NCBI GenBank assembly: GCA_937889595.1
Contig: CALAOR010000077.1
Coordinates: 1-64,000 of the forward strand
Reading direction: 5' to 3'
DNA length: 64,000 nucleotides
Source: an uncultured bacterium
GTDB lineage: Bacteria > Oederibacteriota > PGYV01 > Palsa-1178
The notes beneath the pieces were generated by a model. The model saw only the letters and a program-made list of their open reading frames with translations. It was not told the origin of the DNA and did no database searches. Both the position numbers and the translations under genes were made by a program. Below, in pieces: positions 18,375 through 26,228 of the stretch (position 1 is its first letter; every line of letters begins with the position of its first letter).

Positions 18375-18577
18375 TTTTGTTGTTTCTCCTTATTTTGACT
18401 TTTAACTACTGCTTTGCGGGGTTTGGTTTTGGCAGATACGTTCTTACCGGCCGCGGCAGTCGGATCATTTTCGGGCTTATCGGGAACCATCAGTCTTGCG
18501 AATGGGGAAATCAGCGACGCTGTTCCGGCATTGACACCGAACTTGAATGAATTTCTCATGAATTTCCTGCGGTTCAT
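18371..18577 (-). CDS. Small twin-arginine-signal protein
   Basis: A 68-residue protein beginning MNRRKFMRNSFKFGVNAG, a clear Tat signal motif, followed by a hydrophobic segment and a short Lys/Pro-rich tail. AGGAGG lies five bases before the ATG at 18577; a longer frame with no ribosome site was rejected. It overlaps the polyferredoxin gene by ATGA, so the two are translationally coupled. The mature part is only about 30 residues with no Cys, so it is not itself an Fe-S protein. It could be an assembly or anchor factor, or a relic of a NapG-type protein. Confidence 0.75.
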   Translation of the reverse strand: MNRRKFMRNSFKFGVNAGTASLISPFARLMVPDKPENDPTAAAGKNVSAKTKPRKAVVKSQNKEKQQK

Positions 18578-18696
18578 AGGAGCCTCCTGTGTGCGCTTTG
18601 TTTTCAGAACATGCAGTGCAGAAACTTTTTCTAAACTGCACTTCACACCGTGTGATCCACGTTATTTGAGATTCTATCCTGTTTTATGCTGCTCCG

Positions 18697-19860
18697 TCAA
18701 AACGTGGCGCGCCAGCCGATTACCGTCCTGTAAAAATTCAGTTCGTCGCTTTTATTTGTTGTTTTCCAGTTTGCGATATCCATCCTGAACTCAATCAGCG
18801 TGTCAAAAAAGTTTATTATCACGCCGGGTGTGTTTGTCACATATTCCTCACCGGGGCCCGCAGAAAAGGATGTGAACCCTGAAAAATTATGGTACGCATA
18901 GTCAAAGTGATACATAAGCTTAAGCCACGACGTCAGGCTGTAAAAAACTTTCAGATAATATCCCACGGGAGTGGCGTTCCTGACACCGGCTATTGCTTTT
19001 TCCCATCTTCCTCCGGCGTATTCGCCCCTGACATACAGGGCCCCTATTGAGTACGATGCGCCGCAGCTCCATCTCATCATATTGAGTTTTTGGGCGTTGT
19101 CATACCTGCCGAACATAAACGAGCCGGATAGCGTAATCGCGTCAAAAGCCGGTTCTATATGGATCATGGCGGACGGCCTTGTGTTGTTATCTATGAACTG
19201 CGTCTCGCCGTTTAACAGGTACAAGAATATCGGCATATTAAAGTCGTCCATCGTAAATGTTGTCGCTCCCTCAAAGCCGGCGCTGTGCGCCATTCCGAGG
19301 AAATTATTTATGCAAAATTTGCCGCCGCTTAGTTCCTCCTGCCAGAACATCTGCGAACCGTACTCCATTGTAAATATCGGCTTTATTATGCCTGCCGACA
19401 GCTCAAACCCCTCGGCCAGCGTATATTTTATCACCGCTTTTGTCCATTCCACGCCGTCGAGCCGCAGACTGACCGCGGACGGCTGCATTAGCTGCGCCCC
19501 TATGTCGCTGGTCAGTACCGGCGTCGCTCCGGTCACCGCGTTTAACATGGGCTCCACATCTATGGATAAGTACTTGTTTATGGATGCCTGCACAAATAAT
19601 ATCAGCGTCAAAAAGCCCATTCCGGTGTACTGTACGGCGTGGTCCGAACTGACCGCGTCCCTGTGTATCCCCGAGGTGTAATCAAACAGCGACATGCGTA
19701 TATGCCCTCCGACTTTTGTTCCTCCTGGCGCTTCACTTCCGCCTTCCTCCGCGTACACGCAGCTTAAGCATAGGACACTTATCAAAAACACAACTGCCAA
19801 TCTTTTTAAAAACATCCGTCCATCCGTAAGAACTATAATACCGGATTTATTAAATTTCAT
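18697..19860 (-). CDS. Predicted outer-membrane beta-barrel protein of the redox operon
   Basis: A 387-residue protein with a signal peptide (about 17-38, ending near VYAEE). A barrel-like pattern of alternating strands follows (KYTLAEGFELSAGIIKP, GSFMFGRYD, YYLKVFYSLTSWLKLMYHFDYAY) and the terminal residue is Phe, as in many outer-membrane proteins. The family was not recognised. The first ~11 codons (MKFNKSGIIVL) match those of the DOMON lipoprotein encoded at 21963-23183, with the same ribosome site, so the N-terminus seems to be a recombination-derived extension. The original start may be Met16 (MFLKRLAVVF). A porin or an outer-membrane conduit partner for the lipoproteins is a fair inference. 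Confidence 0.75.
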   Translation of the reverse strand: MKFNKSGIIVLTDGRMFLKRLAVVFLISVLCLSCVYAEEGGSEAPGGTKVGGHIRMSLFDYTSGIHRDAVSSDHAVQYTGMGFLTLILFVQASINKYLSIDVEPMLNAVTGATPVLTSDIGAQLMQPSAVSLRLDGVEWTKAVIKYTLAEGFELSAGIIKPIFTMEYGSQMFWQEELSGGKFCINNFLGMAHSAGFEGATTFTMDDFNMPIFLYLLNGETQFIDNNTRPSAMIHIEPAFDAITLSGSFMFGRYDNAQKLNMMRWSCGASYSIGALYVRGEYAGGRWEKAIAGVRNATPVGYYLKVFYSLTSWLKLMYHFDYAYHNFSGFTSFSAGPGEEYVTNTPGVIINFFDTLIEFRMDIANWKTTNKSDELNFYRTVIGWRATF

Positions 19861-20102
19861 TTAAAAGTTCCTTTTGACGGCCAGTTGTATATCATCGTGG
19901 CCGCCCCCTGTATTTAATGACACTTCCTGTCCGAATATTTTATGGATCATGAACAGATTGACAAAAGTATACGTACGGGCCGATACAAATACCACAATAA
20001 CCGACGATTTGTTGCACTGGCTATGTTGTTGTTGTATTCGGCGTACAACGGCGTAAAAACAGATATTAGAACAACGGCTAAAATATTTTTTTTTACTTGC
20101 AC
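19861..20102 (-). pseudogene. Internally deleted, frameshifted copy of the 23184-23783 gene
   Basis: The 5' part reads ILAVVLISVFTPLYAEYNNNIASA and matches the start of the intact gene (ILTVALLSVFAPLYAGYHDSIAGA). After about 30 codons the frame shifts into SSVIVVFVSARTYTFVNLFM, IHKIFGQEVSLNTG and AVKRNF with a stop. This corresponds to the last ~50 codons of the intact gene (SSVIMIFLSVLTYTAVDLFM to AVKRSF). About 120 codons in between are missing. The pseudogene lies directly before the barrel gene, as the intact gene lies directly before the DOMON lipoprotein gene. Confidence 0.9.
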
Positions 20103-20117
20103 TAACCGTTCTCCGTT

Positions 20118-20696
20118 TTATAATGTTATTTTTGTTATACAGTAATCATCGTGATATGTAACAAAATCATCCGCATAAGAAGAATACGCTATAAAAAAAT
20201 AATACTGGTTCCCCGGGACCAGCGCTATGTCTTGTGTGTCGCCGGAGTTCAGCGGTATCGTGAAATTTATCTCCGTATGCGGCGGCGACGCCGTCTCTGT
20301 GCCTGATATTGCCGTTACATCCTGATGTACGTCCATTTCATGGGTTGACAGTGAAGTGCCGTAATTATCCTGTATGTGCACTTCGCTGCCGTTCACCACG
20401 TACCCTATTATGATATTGGCATTCGTTTTTTTGTCCGAAGAAGCCGGTATATTCGGGTCGTTGAACCCCACGGCCACCCAGCCCGTGCCGGGCGCGCCCA
20501 TGACACAATCCAGGTTTGTACCCACAACTTTCCACTTGAAAGTGAACGCCGTTCCTAAAAACTGGCCCACAAGAGCCTGTTCCTTATACGTTGACACGGT
20601 CTGTGTGGGCATAAAATACGGCGGTTCCACGCACGCCGTAAAAAAACAGGTCAAGTACAGGAACATCGCAGCATATAAAAAGACGGATCTTTTCAT
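20118..20696 (-). CDS. DOMON-domain lipoprotein
   Basis: A 192-residue lipoprotein (lipobox CFFTAC). After about 25 residues it is a single DOMON domain: FTFKWKVVGTNLDCVM, GTGWVAVGF, ANIIIGYV, then INFTIPLNSGDT and a YYFFIAYSSYAD strand. DOMON domains bind heme or sugar, and in bacteria often occur with redox proteins. A Met (in LDCVMGAP) and His residues (in VHIQD, STHEMDVHQD) could serve as heme ligands; this is not shown. The ATG at 20696 has AAGGAGG five bases upstream; the longer frame starts before that site. It lies between the FMN-binding protein and barrel genes, and is related to the C-terminal domain of the 21963-23183 product. Confidence 0.87.
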   Translation of the reverse strand: MKRSVFLYAAMFLYLTCFFTACVEPPYFMPTQTVSTYKEQALVGQFLGTAFTFKWKVVGTNLDCVMGAPGTGWVAVGFNDPNIPASSDKKTNANIIIGYVVNGSEVHIQDNYGTSLSTHEMDVHQDVTAISGTETASPPHTEINFTIPLNSGDTQDIALVPGNQYYFFIAYSSYADDFVTYHDDYCITKITL

Positions 20697-20744
20697 GTTT
20701 TCCCTCCTTGTTTTCATATTTCCCGGGGCGCCGGCATTATTTGT

Positions 20745-21308
20745 CTACCTTTTTTTTTTCGACCATGACGCTGCTATGAGCCTGTAGAGCAGCATGATTT
20801 TTTTCGTGGATAAGGTGTCCGCCCTGGAAGTTATGGTCGCCCCGCTTACCGCATTTATTTCCTCTCCCAGATGTATCTTTTCATCCAGTTTCCTTCCCGA
20901 AAACTGGTTAAGGAATCCCCTGTTTTTCCTGACCCTTATTTTATATTTATCCGTGGTCTCGAAGATCGTATCGACCCTTTTTATCCTGAACGTAAACGGA
21001 TCTATGCAAACCACGACACTGTTGTCTCCCCACTTGTCAGGCTCATTATCCACCATTGCCGCGCCCACTGTTTTTTTGCCTTTGTACGCGAAATAGATCT
21101 TACAGGTTTTTTTTACAATTGCTTCCGCCCCGTCAAGGTTGGCTTTAACGAAGGCAACCTGTCTCGAGGTCAGGTTAAACACTTTGGCCGACACCATGTC
21201 CGCGCCGAAGACTTTCTTAATAACATCCTCGGGCCGTTCTGTTGATTCCGCATGCCCGGTAGAAACAAAAACAACCGCTAAAAACAGCAAAAACGCTTTT
21301 ACTTTCAT
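20745..21308 (-). CDS. Periplasmic FMN-binding domain protein
   Basis: A 187-residue exported protein with a cleavable signal peptide (AESTE after residue 20). The FMN-binding domain (about 80-180) contains VSGATITS at 154-161. This is the motif in which ApbE-type flavin transferases attach FMN to Thr in NqrC, RnfG and NosR. A separate FMN-binding protein next to a NapH-like polyferredoxin looks like a split NosR. It probably carries electrons between the membrane ferredoxin and periplasmic acceptors. It lies 48 bases from the DOMON gene and 58 from the ankyrin gene, so the operon is continuous. No ApbE gene is in the window. Confidence 0.92.
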   Translation of the reverse strand: MKVKAFLLFLAVVFVSTGHAESTERPEDVIKKVFGADMVSAKVFNLTSRQVAFVKANLDGAEAIVKKTCKIYFAYKGKKTVGAAMVDNEPDKWGDNSVVVCIDPFTFRIKRVDTIFETTDKYKIRVRKNRGFLNQFSGRKLDEKIHLGEEINAVSGATITSRADTLSTKKIMLLYRLIAASWSKKKR

Positions 21309-21366
21309 TGTCAGTATCTCCTGTTATTTTATTCACAAATATTTTAGACAACCATTTTGATACCGG

Positions 21367-21897
21367 CTACTTTGCCCCTGCTTTTCTCAATATTTCCACT
21401 GTATCCTTATTCGCCGCCCAACCAAGCGCGGTCGTGAACATACATCCCATCTGGTCCACATCAACGCCCTTGTCTATCAACAGCTTGACCAGTTCCTTAT
21501 TCCCGCCTTTTGCCGCATACATCAGGCTGGTATATCCGTATCTGCTGATCTTTTTAACGTCCGCGCCGGCGTCTATGAGCGCCTTTGCCGTATCATAACA
21601 GCCTTTTTCCGCGGCCTTCATCAGAGGCGTTACTTCATATTTATCATGCGTTATGGCGTTCACATCCGCGCCTTCTATTGTAAGTTTCTTTACCTCTTCA
21701 GTTTTGCATGCTCCGGCCGCGTCCATAAGCGTCTGCCCTGCCGCATCTGCCGCTGTTTTGGCGGTATTTTCAGCAGATACTGCGACCGGCGGTTTCTCCT
21801 GCACGACAGCCTGCGAATTAACAACCGGTGCCGTGGAGCATCCGTAAAACGCAGAGATAATAACTACACCCGCCGTAAGATAGCCTGTGTTTTTCAT
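21367..21897 (-). CDS. Ankyrin-repeat lipoprotein
   Basis: A 176-residue lipoprotein (lipobox AFYGC, Cys20). An Ala/Thr-rich spacer is followed by about four ankyrin repeats (from residue 58: TLMDAAGACKTEEVKKLTIEG, then VTPLMKAAEKGCYDTAKALIDAGADV, YTSLMYAAKGGNKELVKLLIDKGVDV and a last short repeat). Ankyrin repeats are protein-binding; similar periplasmic ankyrin proteins elsewhere protect catalase or redox enzymes. Its place in the redox operon suggests it docks onto one of the partner proteins. Confidence 0.9.
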   Translation of the reverse strand: MKNTGYLTAGVVIISAFYGCSTAPVVNSQAVVQEKPPVAVSAENTAKTAADAAGQTLMDAAGACKTEEVKKLTIEGADVNAITHDKYEVTPLMKAAEKGCYDTAKALIDAGADVKKISRYGYTSLMYAAKGGNKELVKLLIDKGVDVDQMGCMFTTALGWAANKDTVEILRKAGAK

Positions 21898-21962
21898 GTT
21901 TGTCTCCTTATTTATGCTGTTCCGTCAAAACGTCGCGCCGATTGATGCCTGTAAAAAGACCA

Positions 21963-23183
21963 TTAAAATTGTGTGTTTCGCAAGCATTGCCTGTCGCTGT
22001 TAGAACCCCCGTGTTGCGATGTCGTATTATCCTGCGAGGCCCACCCAAGCAGAAAATCATAATAGTTTCCGGGAACCAGAATCACATCGCGCGTGTCTCC
22101 CGTATTAAGCGGATATTTAAACCTGAATGAAGTTATCGAACCCACCTGCGTTCCTGTATAGCTTATTATGTTGTTCACTCCCGGCGGATTATATGATGTA
22201 TCATTGAAAACCGCCTGATCAGCCGCGCCTACAGCGTTATAAAAATCATACAGGTTCGCCACTCCCGCAGATGTTACATAGCCTATGATGATGTTTGCCC
22301 CGTTTCCTTTGCCGTTTGAAGACGCTGTGTTCGTATGCCATCCCACAGCCACCCAGCCCGTACTCGTGCAGGTCAGTATGCAGTCCATATTGACCCCGCT
22401 ATCCACTACCATGTATTGGAAAGTGCAGCCTCCCCCAACCTTTGATTTCCATGCCATAGTCGCTGTTGCGGTCGCTGTTGGGGTTGCTGTTCTGGTGGCA
22501 GTCCTGGAGTATGTAGCCGTGACAGTCCTTGTCATAGTGACAGTCCTAGACGCCGTGAGAGTTACAGAGAACGTAGCCGTAAGAGTGGCCGTATATGTCA
22601 GGGTTGCACTCGATGTCATGCTTACTGTTACGCTTGGCGTAATGCTTGGAGTACTGCTTAGTGTGCTGCTTAGCGTTATACTCGGAGTCACTGTATTTGT
22701 CTGCGTATCAGTGGCTGAACCGGCCCACGGAGTAATAGTCGGCGATACCGTATGCGTCATGGTTATGGTCGGTGTTATGGTTATCGTCGGTGTTATGGTT
22801 ATCGTGTATGTGTCCGTATCTGCCGGTGTTACGCTCGGAATATCAGTATATGTAGACGTCGGAGATTTGGTAAATGTAGGAGTTATAGTGTCCGCAGGCA
22901 CGGTCACGGTCTGTGATACGGTCCCGGTCTCAGTATCTATTTCCGTCTGCGTCAGTGTTGCGGTGTCGATCAATGTTTCCGTCCAGGTCGGTGTTGCGGT
23001 TTCGATCACTGTCACCGACCCCGTAGGCAGAACAGTGGCTGTATATGTGAAGGTAAAGGTCGCCGGCCTGGCAACCGTAGGAGTCAGTGGCATAGCGGAA
23101 GTAGGCGTCCTGAGTGTGTTGCACCCTATGATTATTATGATCAAAACAGAAAGAACTATAATGCCTAATTTGTTCATTTTCAA
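21963..23183 (-). CDS. Lipoprotein with long Thr-rich stalk and C-terminal DOMON domain
   Basis: A 406-residue lipoprotein (lipobox IIIIGC). A stalk of about 220 residues (25-245) is dominated by TxTxTPT-type repeats. The C-terminal ~160 residues form a DOMON domain: CTFQYMVVDSGVNMDCIL, STGWVAVGWH, ANIIIGYV, FRFKYPLNTGDT and YYDFLLGWAS. It is thus a stalked version of the 20118-20696 protein. The start is TTG at 23183: GGAG is seven bases upstream and the position matches the ATG of the duplicated start in front of the barrel gene. An ATG two codons later is the alternative. It begins immediately after the stop of the upstream gene. Confidence 0.87.
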   Translation of the reverse strand: MKMNKLGIIVLSVLIIIIIGCNTLRTPTSAMPLTPTVARPATFTFTYTATVLPTGSVTVIETATPTWTETLIDTATLTQTEIDTETGTVSQTVTVPADTITPTFTKSPTSTYTDIPSVTPADTDTYTITITPTITITPTITMTHTVSPTITPWAGSATDTQTNTVTPSITLSSTLSSTPSITPSVTVSMTSSATLTYTATLTATFSVTLTASRTVTMTRTVTATYSRTATRTATPTATATATMAWKSKVGGGCTFQYMVVDSGVNMDCILTCTSTGWVAVGWHTNTASSNGKGNGANIIIGYVTSAGVANLYDFYNAVGAADQAVFNDTSYNPPGVNNIISYTGTQVGSITSFRFKYPLNTGDTRDVILVPGNYYDFLLGWASQDNTTSQHGGSNSDRQCLRNTQF

Positions 23184-23783
23184 TTAAAAGCTCCTTTTGA
23201 CGGCCAGTTGTATATCACCGTGGCCGTCCCCTGTATTTAATGACAATTCCTGTCCGAATATTTTATGGGTCATGAACAGATCGACCGCAGTATACGTAAG
23301 AACCGATAAAAATATCATGATTACCGACGATTTCAGGATCATGACATTGTATGTTTCCTGCTGTTTGTCCAGCAGCTTCTGGTAATTTTCAGGGGTTGTG
23401 GCATTTATCCGGTCATACAGCGTATTATACTCTTTCACTTTTGCCTGTTCGTAGAAGATAGAGCCTACGGCTGCGCCGAAGAGCAGCACGTTTGTCGAGA
23501 TCAGGATCGTTGACCCTGTCAGGAACGGCTTTTCCTTAATCTTTTTCCCGTTAAGAGTCGGTGTGTCCTGTAATTTTATCATCTCATACAGTTTGAATAT
23601 GACATTCTTGAGTTTTTCACTGGGTCTTTCCCTGTATGCCCGTTTATACAATTCCAGCGCGGGGATAAGCTTATGATGCTTTAATGCCTGGGCTGCCCCG
23701 GCTATGCTGTCGTGGTATCCGGCGTACAGCGGCGCAAAAACAGATAATAAAGCAACGGTTAAAATAACTTTTATTATAGACAC
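23184..23783 (-). CDS. Membrane protein with signal peptide and TPR-like N-terminal region, first gene of the redox operon
   Basis: A 199-residue protein. A signal peptide (to about residue 21) is followed by a helical pair resembling one TPR (SIAGAAQALKHHKLIPALELYKRAYRERP). Two hydrophobic segments follow (about 88-108, ILISTNVLLFGAAVGSIFY, and 148-170) with a charged loop between. The family was not recognised. The GTG start has GGAGA seven bases upstream. Its stop abuts the next gene. A deleted second copy sits in the same operon, which shows that the operon was rearranged by duplication. Confidence 0.8.
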   Translation of the reverse strand: MSIIKVILTVALLSVFAPLYAGYHDSIAGAAQALKHHKLIPALELYKRAYRERPSEKLKNVIFKLYEMIKLQDTPTLNGKKIKEKPFLTGSTILISTNVLLFGAAVGSIFYEQAKVKEYNTLYDRINATTPENYQKLLDKQQETYNVMILKSSVIMIFLSVLTYTAVDLFMTHKIFGQELSLNTGDGHGDIQLAVKRSF

Positions 23784-23890
23784 AAACCGGTCTCCGCTTT
23801 TATGAAAATCCCGCTTTCGGATTTGGCATAACTGCCAAAATCAAAATACAGGTCCTTTTCAAACATTGAAAACATACAATTACTATTAAA

Positions 23891-23919
23891 ATGGTAGCAT
23901 TATAATCCGCTAAAGTCAA
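23891..23919 (-). promoter_or_regulatory. Possible promoter of the redox operon
   Basis: On the minus strand TTGACT (23919-23914) and TACCAT (23896-23891) are 17 bases apart, about 110 bases upstream of the first gene. The -35 box is good and the -10 box weak. A TATAAT hexamer lies between them but has no properly spaced -35. Confidence 0.4.
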
Positions 23920-23920
23920 C

Positions 23921-24148
23921 TTAGACTATAAGATTTAACGCAACACACTGTATCATATTTGCTCCGCCATTTGTCTGGGTTGTCCATGGTGATATGACCC
24001 CGGTTTCAAAACCGGGATTCACCCATCCAAAACCGCTTACGGTAAATAACATGAAAATAACGGACATGAAGAAAATAGTTTTGGATTTATTATTGATCAA
24101 TTCCGCCTGATCTGCTTTTAAATTATGCAGCCTGATAATACCTGTCAT
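23921..24148 (-). pseudogene. Truncated secreted protein (start of a GFETG-type domain)
   Basis: A 75-codon frame with GGGAGG before the ATG at 24148. It has a hydrophobic export segment (FFMSVIFMLFTVSGFG) followed by WVNPGFETGVISPWTTQ. NPGFETG..PWT is the usual beginning of a ~150-residue beta-sandwich domain in exported proteins. Here the frame ends 25 residues later. It is most likely the 5' remnant of a longer gene. Confidence 0.6.
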
Positions 24149-24679
24149 ACATCTGCCTCCCCGTTCTTGCACATTCCTTGTTCCATGTGCTTAATAGCCC
24201 ATATATTAGCATTTCTAAAACCCTGCACTTAATGCCCACATATTAGATTCATGTGTACCTTGTGTTCCTTACCTTTTTTTCATGTTGCTAAATATACTTC
24301 CTAAACATCGCAATGTCAATCGGAAAGCAATAATCCCAATTAATCGTTTAATTACAGGCTTTTTTTAGATTTCCCCCTTTTAAAACCTACAAAACAGGCA
24401 TAATCCACATTTTTTCCTCTTTTTATTTTTAGGCATGTACAAAACATTCTGAAAAAATGATAAAAAAACTGTTTGAGCGTTTAAATTGTACGTTAAATTA
24501 TTGCCTTTTTAATGTTTTTTACATGTATCTAAGATTCACTATCGATTTAGTAGGATTTTATTATCCGGTTTTTACCGGTAAAAAAACTCATATTTTTTTA
24601 AATCATCAGGCTAGCCTTAAAAATAATAATTAATCGCTTAACTATGGATTATAATGCATTTATGGCAGGGCAATTTTAG

Positions 24680-24733
24680 TTAAGCATAATTTTGTGATAA
24701 TTTTTTATGATAAACAAGCCGCCAATTTATCAT
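24680..24733 (-). pseudogene. RelE/YoeB-like toxin remnant
   Basis: An ATG overlaps the antitoxin stop as ATGA and reads INWRLVYHKKLSQNYA then a stop. NWRLVYxKxxxK is the typical start of RelE/YoeB-type toxins that follow Phd/YefM antitoxins. Only 17 codons remain. The rest of the spacer down to about 24149 is AT-rich with no gene seen. Confidence 0.6.
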
Positions 24734-24880
24734 TTGAGTTCCTTAGCAAGTTTTTTAACAGGCGTTTTCATCCTTTTTACGATTGAATACTTCATATCTG
24801 GAATTGAAGTTAAGTACAAGGTTTCCTGAATTGTACTCCAGTCTTCTTCTGACAAGTTATTCCATTAAGACATTGGCCAA
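24730..24880 (-). pseudogene. Phd/YefM antitoxin C-terminal remnant
   Basis: A 41-codon frame (from 24855) reads LSEEDWSTIQETLYLTSIP, then KTPVKKLAKELK and a stop. SEEDWxxIQETLYLxSIPxM and a final MKTP motif are hallmarks of the C-terminal half of Phd/YefM antitoxins. Upstream in another frame ANVLM continues the match, so there is a frameshift as well as loss of the DNA-binding N-terminus. The remnant abuts the 3' end of the YgbA-like gene. Confidence 0.7.
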
Positions 24881-24885
24881 AATCA

Positions 24886-25200
24886 TTACCCGGGTTTATC
24901 AAGCATATGCAGGACAGCCAACACAGGGTGGTTTAAAAGCATCCTGGGGCCGCTGTAACGCATGATTTGGCGCACCAGCTCCCTTTCCCCCGGTTTATAA
25001 CAATGCACGGGGCATTTGACGCAGGTGGGTTTATCGGCTTTGAAGGGGCATTTATCGATCCTGTCCATGGCATACGCTTCAATCTCACTGCAATCAGGGC
25101 ATAAAGCCCCTTTTTTAATCCCGTGTTTATTAATGCAGTACATGGCTATCATCAGCTTGATCGTCCTGCGCTCTCGTTCTATGCGTTTATTCCCGATCAC
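24886..25200 (-). CDS. YgbA-like nitrous-oxide-stimulated-promoter family protein
   Basis: A 104-residue protein of the YgbA_NO family. It has a basic N-terminal helix (RIERERRTIKLMIAMYC), a Cys-rich centre (CPDCSEIEAYAM, KCPFKADKPTCVKCPVHCY) that could bind a metal or Fe-S cluster, and the family end VRQIMRYSGPRMLLNHPVLAVLH. Relatives are induced by nitric oxide and nitrosative stress in other bacteria; their biochemical role is unclear. The GTG start overlaps the stop of the LacI gene by four bases, so translation is coupled. A decayed second copy of its 3' end is at 8253-8354. Confidence 0.88.
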   Translation of the reverse strand: MIGNKRIERERRTIKLMIAMYCINKHGIKKGALCPDCSEIEAYAMDRIDKCPFKADKPTCVKCPVHCYKPGERELVRQIMRYSGPRMLLNHPVLAVLHMLDKPG

Positions 25201-26228
25201 GCGCTTTCCCGTATGATCAATTTGGTCTGCAATATTATATTTTGCAATTTCATTTTCTTGTTTTCAAGCGATTGTACGGCCAGGTCAAAAGCCGCTCTGC
25301 CCATATCGTCCAAAGGCTGTTGCACAGTTGTCAGTGCCGGGCTCATTATGGACGCGACTGAAATATCATCAAATCCTACAAGTGCGATGTCATCGGGTAT
25401 CTTAATGCCTGATTTTCTTGCCTGCTTTATTATTCCCATCGCAACTATATCACCTGCCGCGCAAAATATAGCGTCTATGTCGAGGGCCGCTTCTTTTATG
25501 ACGCGCATAAGCCGGATCCCCTCTTCTTCGTTAAAGTAAACAACTGTAAAGACTTTTTTGGGGTCATACGGTATGTTATTGGCCGCTAAGGCATCCATAA
25601 ATCCCTGCGCGCGGTCCTTTACGACAGGATTTTCTTCTTCATCATAAGCGCTCGGGCCCAAGGGGCCGCTTATCAGGACGATTTTCTTCCTGCCTTTTTT
25701 TATTAAATATTCAGTCGCTTCATAAGCGCCCTTATAATTGTCTATCCTTACAGAATGAGCGCCTATAGCCTTGTTTTCTATGAGAATTACCGGCATTTTC
25801 CTTTGTTTGAATTCCCTCATCAATTTAGCATCGGGTTTTATAGTGAGCAGGATCACGGCGTCGGCTTTCTTTCCGTAAAGTATGTTGCGTAGAGTTGATT
25901 CCTTGATCTCCTGCGCCCCCCTCGTGGCATAGTGTGCGAGGCTGTATTTGAACTTATTCAGATCAAAGAGCCTGCGTTCAACCCCGGACAGTATGCTGAT
26001 AACAAAAGGAGCGGACAAATATGAGCTTATAAAAGCGATGGCGTCGGACCTTCCGCCGGCAAGAGTCCTGGCCGAAAGGTCAGGATAAAAATTAAGCTTT
26101 TTGACGATCTGTTTGACTTTATTCTTGGTTTTTTCCGACATGCGGCCGGTATCGTTTATGACGTTTGAAACCGTGACATATGATACTTTTGCGGCTTTTG
26201 CCACATCCCTTATGGTTATTTTCTTCAT
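25197..26228 (-). CDS. LacI-family transcriptional regulator (1)
   Basis: A 343-residue regulator. The N-terminal helix-turn-helix is TIRDVAKAAKVSYVTVSNVIN, with the hinge helix at LSARTLAGGRSDAIAFI. The rest is a periplasmic-binding-protein-like sugar sensor ending in ALTTVQQPLDDMGRAAFDL. Such proteins repress sugar-use genes until a ligand binds. It overlaps the start of the YgbA-like gene and its own start overlaps the stop of the second LacI gene by four bases. It is clearly a tandem paralogue of the next gene (same length, shared RKADAVxLxTLRP/TIKP-type segment). Ligand unknown; a xyloglucan or beta-glucan oligosaccharide is plausible from the nearby GH1 and GH74 genes. Confidence 0.95.
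   Translation of the reverse strand: MKKITIRDVAKAAKVSYVTVSNVINDTGRMSEKTKNKVKQIVKKLNFYPDLSARTLAGGRSDAIAFISSYLSAPFVISILSGVERRLFDLNKFKYSLAHYATRGAQEIKESTLRNILYGKKADAVILLTIKPDAKLMREFKQRKMPVILIENKAIGAHSVRIDNYKGAYEATEYLIKKGRKKIVLISGPLGPSAYDEEENPVVKDRAQGFMDALAANNIPYDPKKVFTVVYFNEEEGIRLMRVIKEAALDIDAIFCAAGDIVAMGIIKQARKSGIKIPDDIALVGFDDISVASIMSPALTTVQQPLDDMGRAAFDLAVQSLENKKMKLQNIILQTKLIIRESA

Noticed and set aside
22285-23187. A 300-codon plus-strand frame rich in Val opposite the stalked DOMON lipoprotein gene
   Set aside because: It is the antisense of the Thr-rich stalk (ACN/CAN codons read backwards give Val-rich frames). There is no ribosome site or family match.
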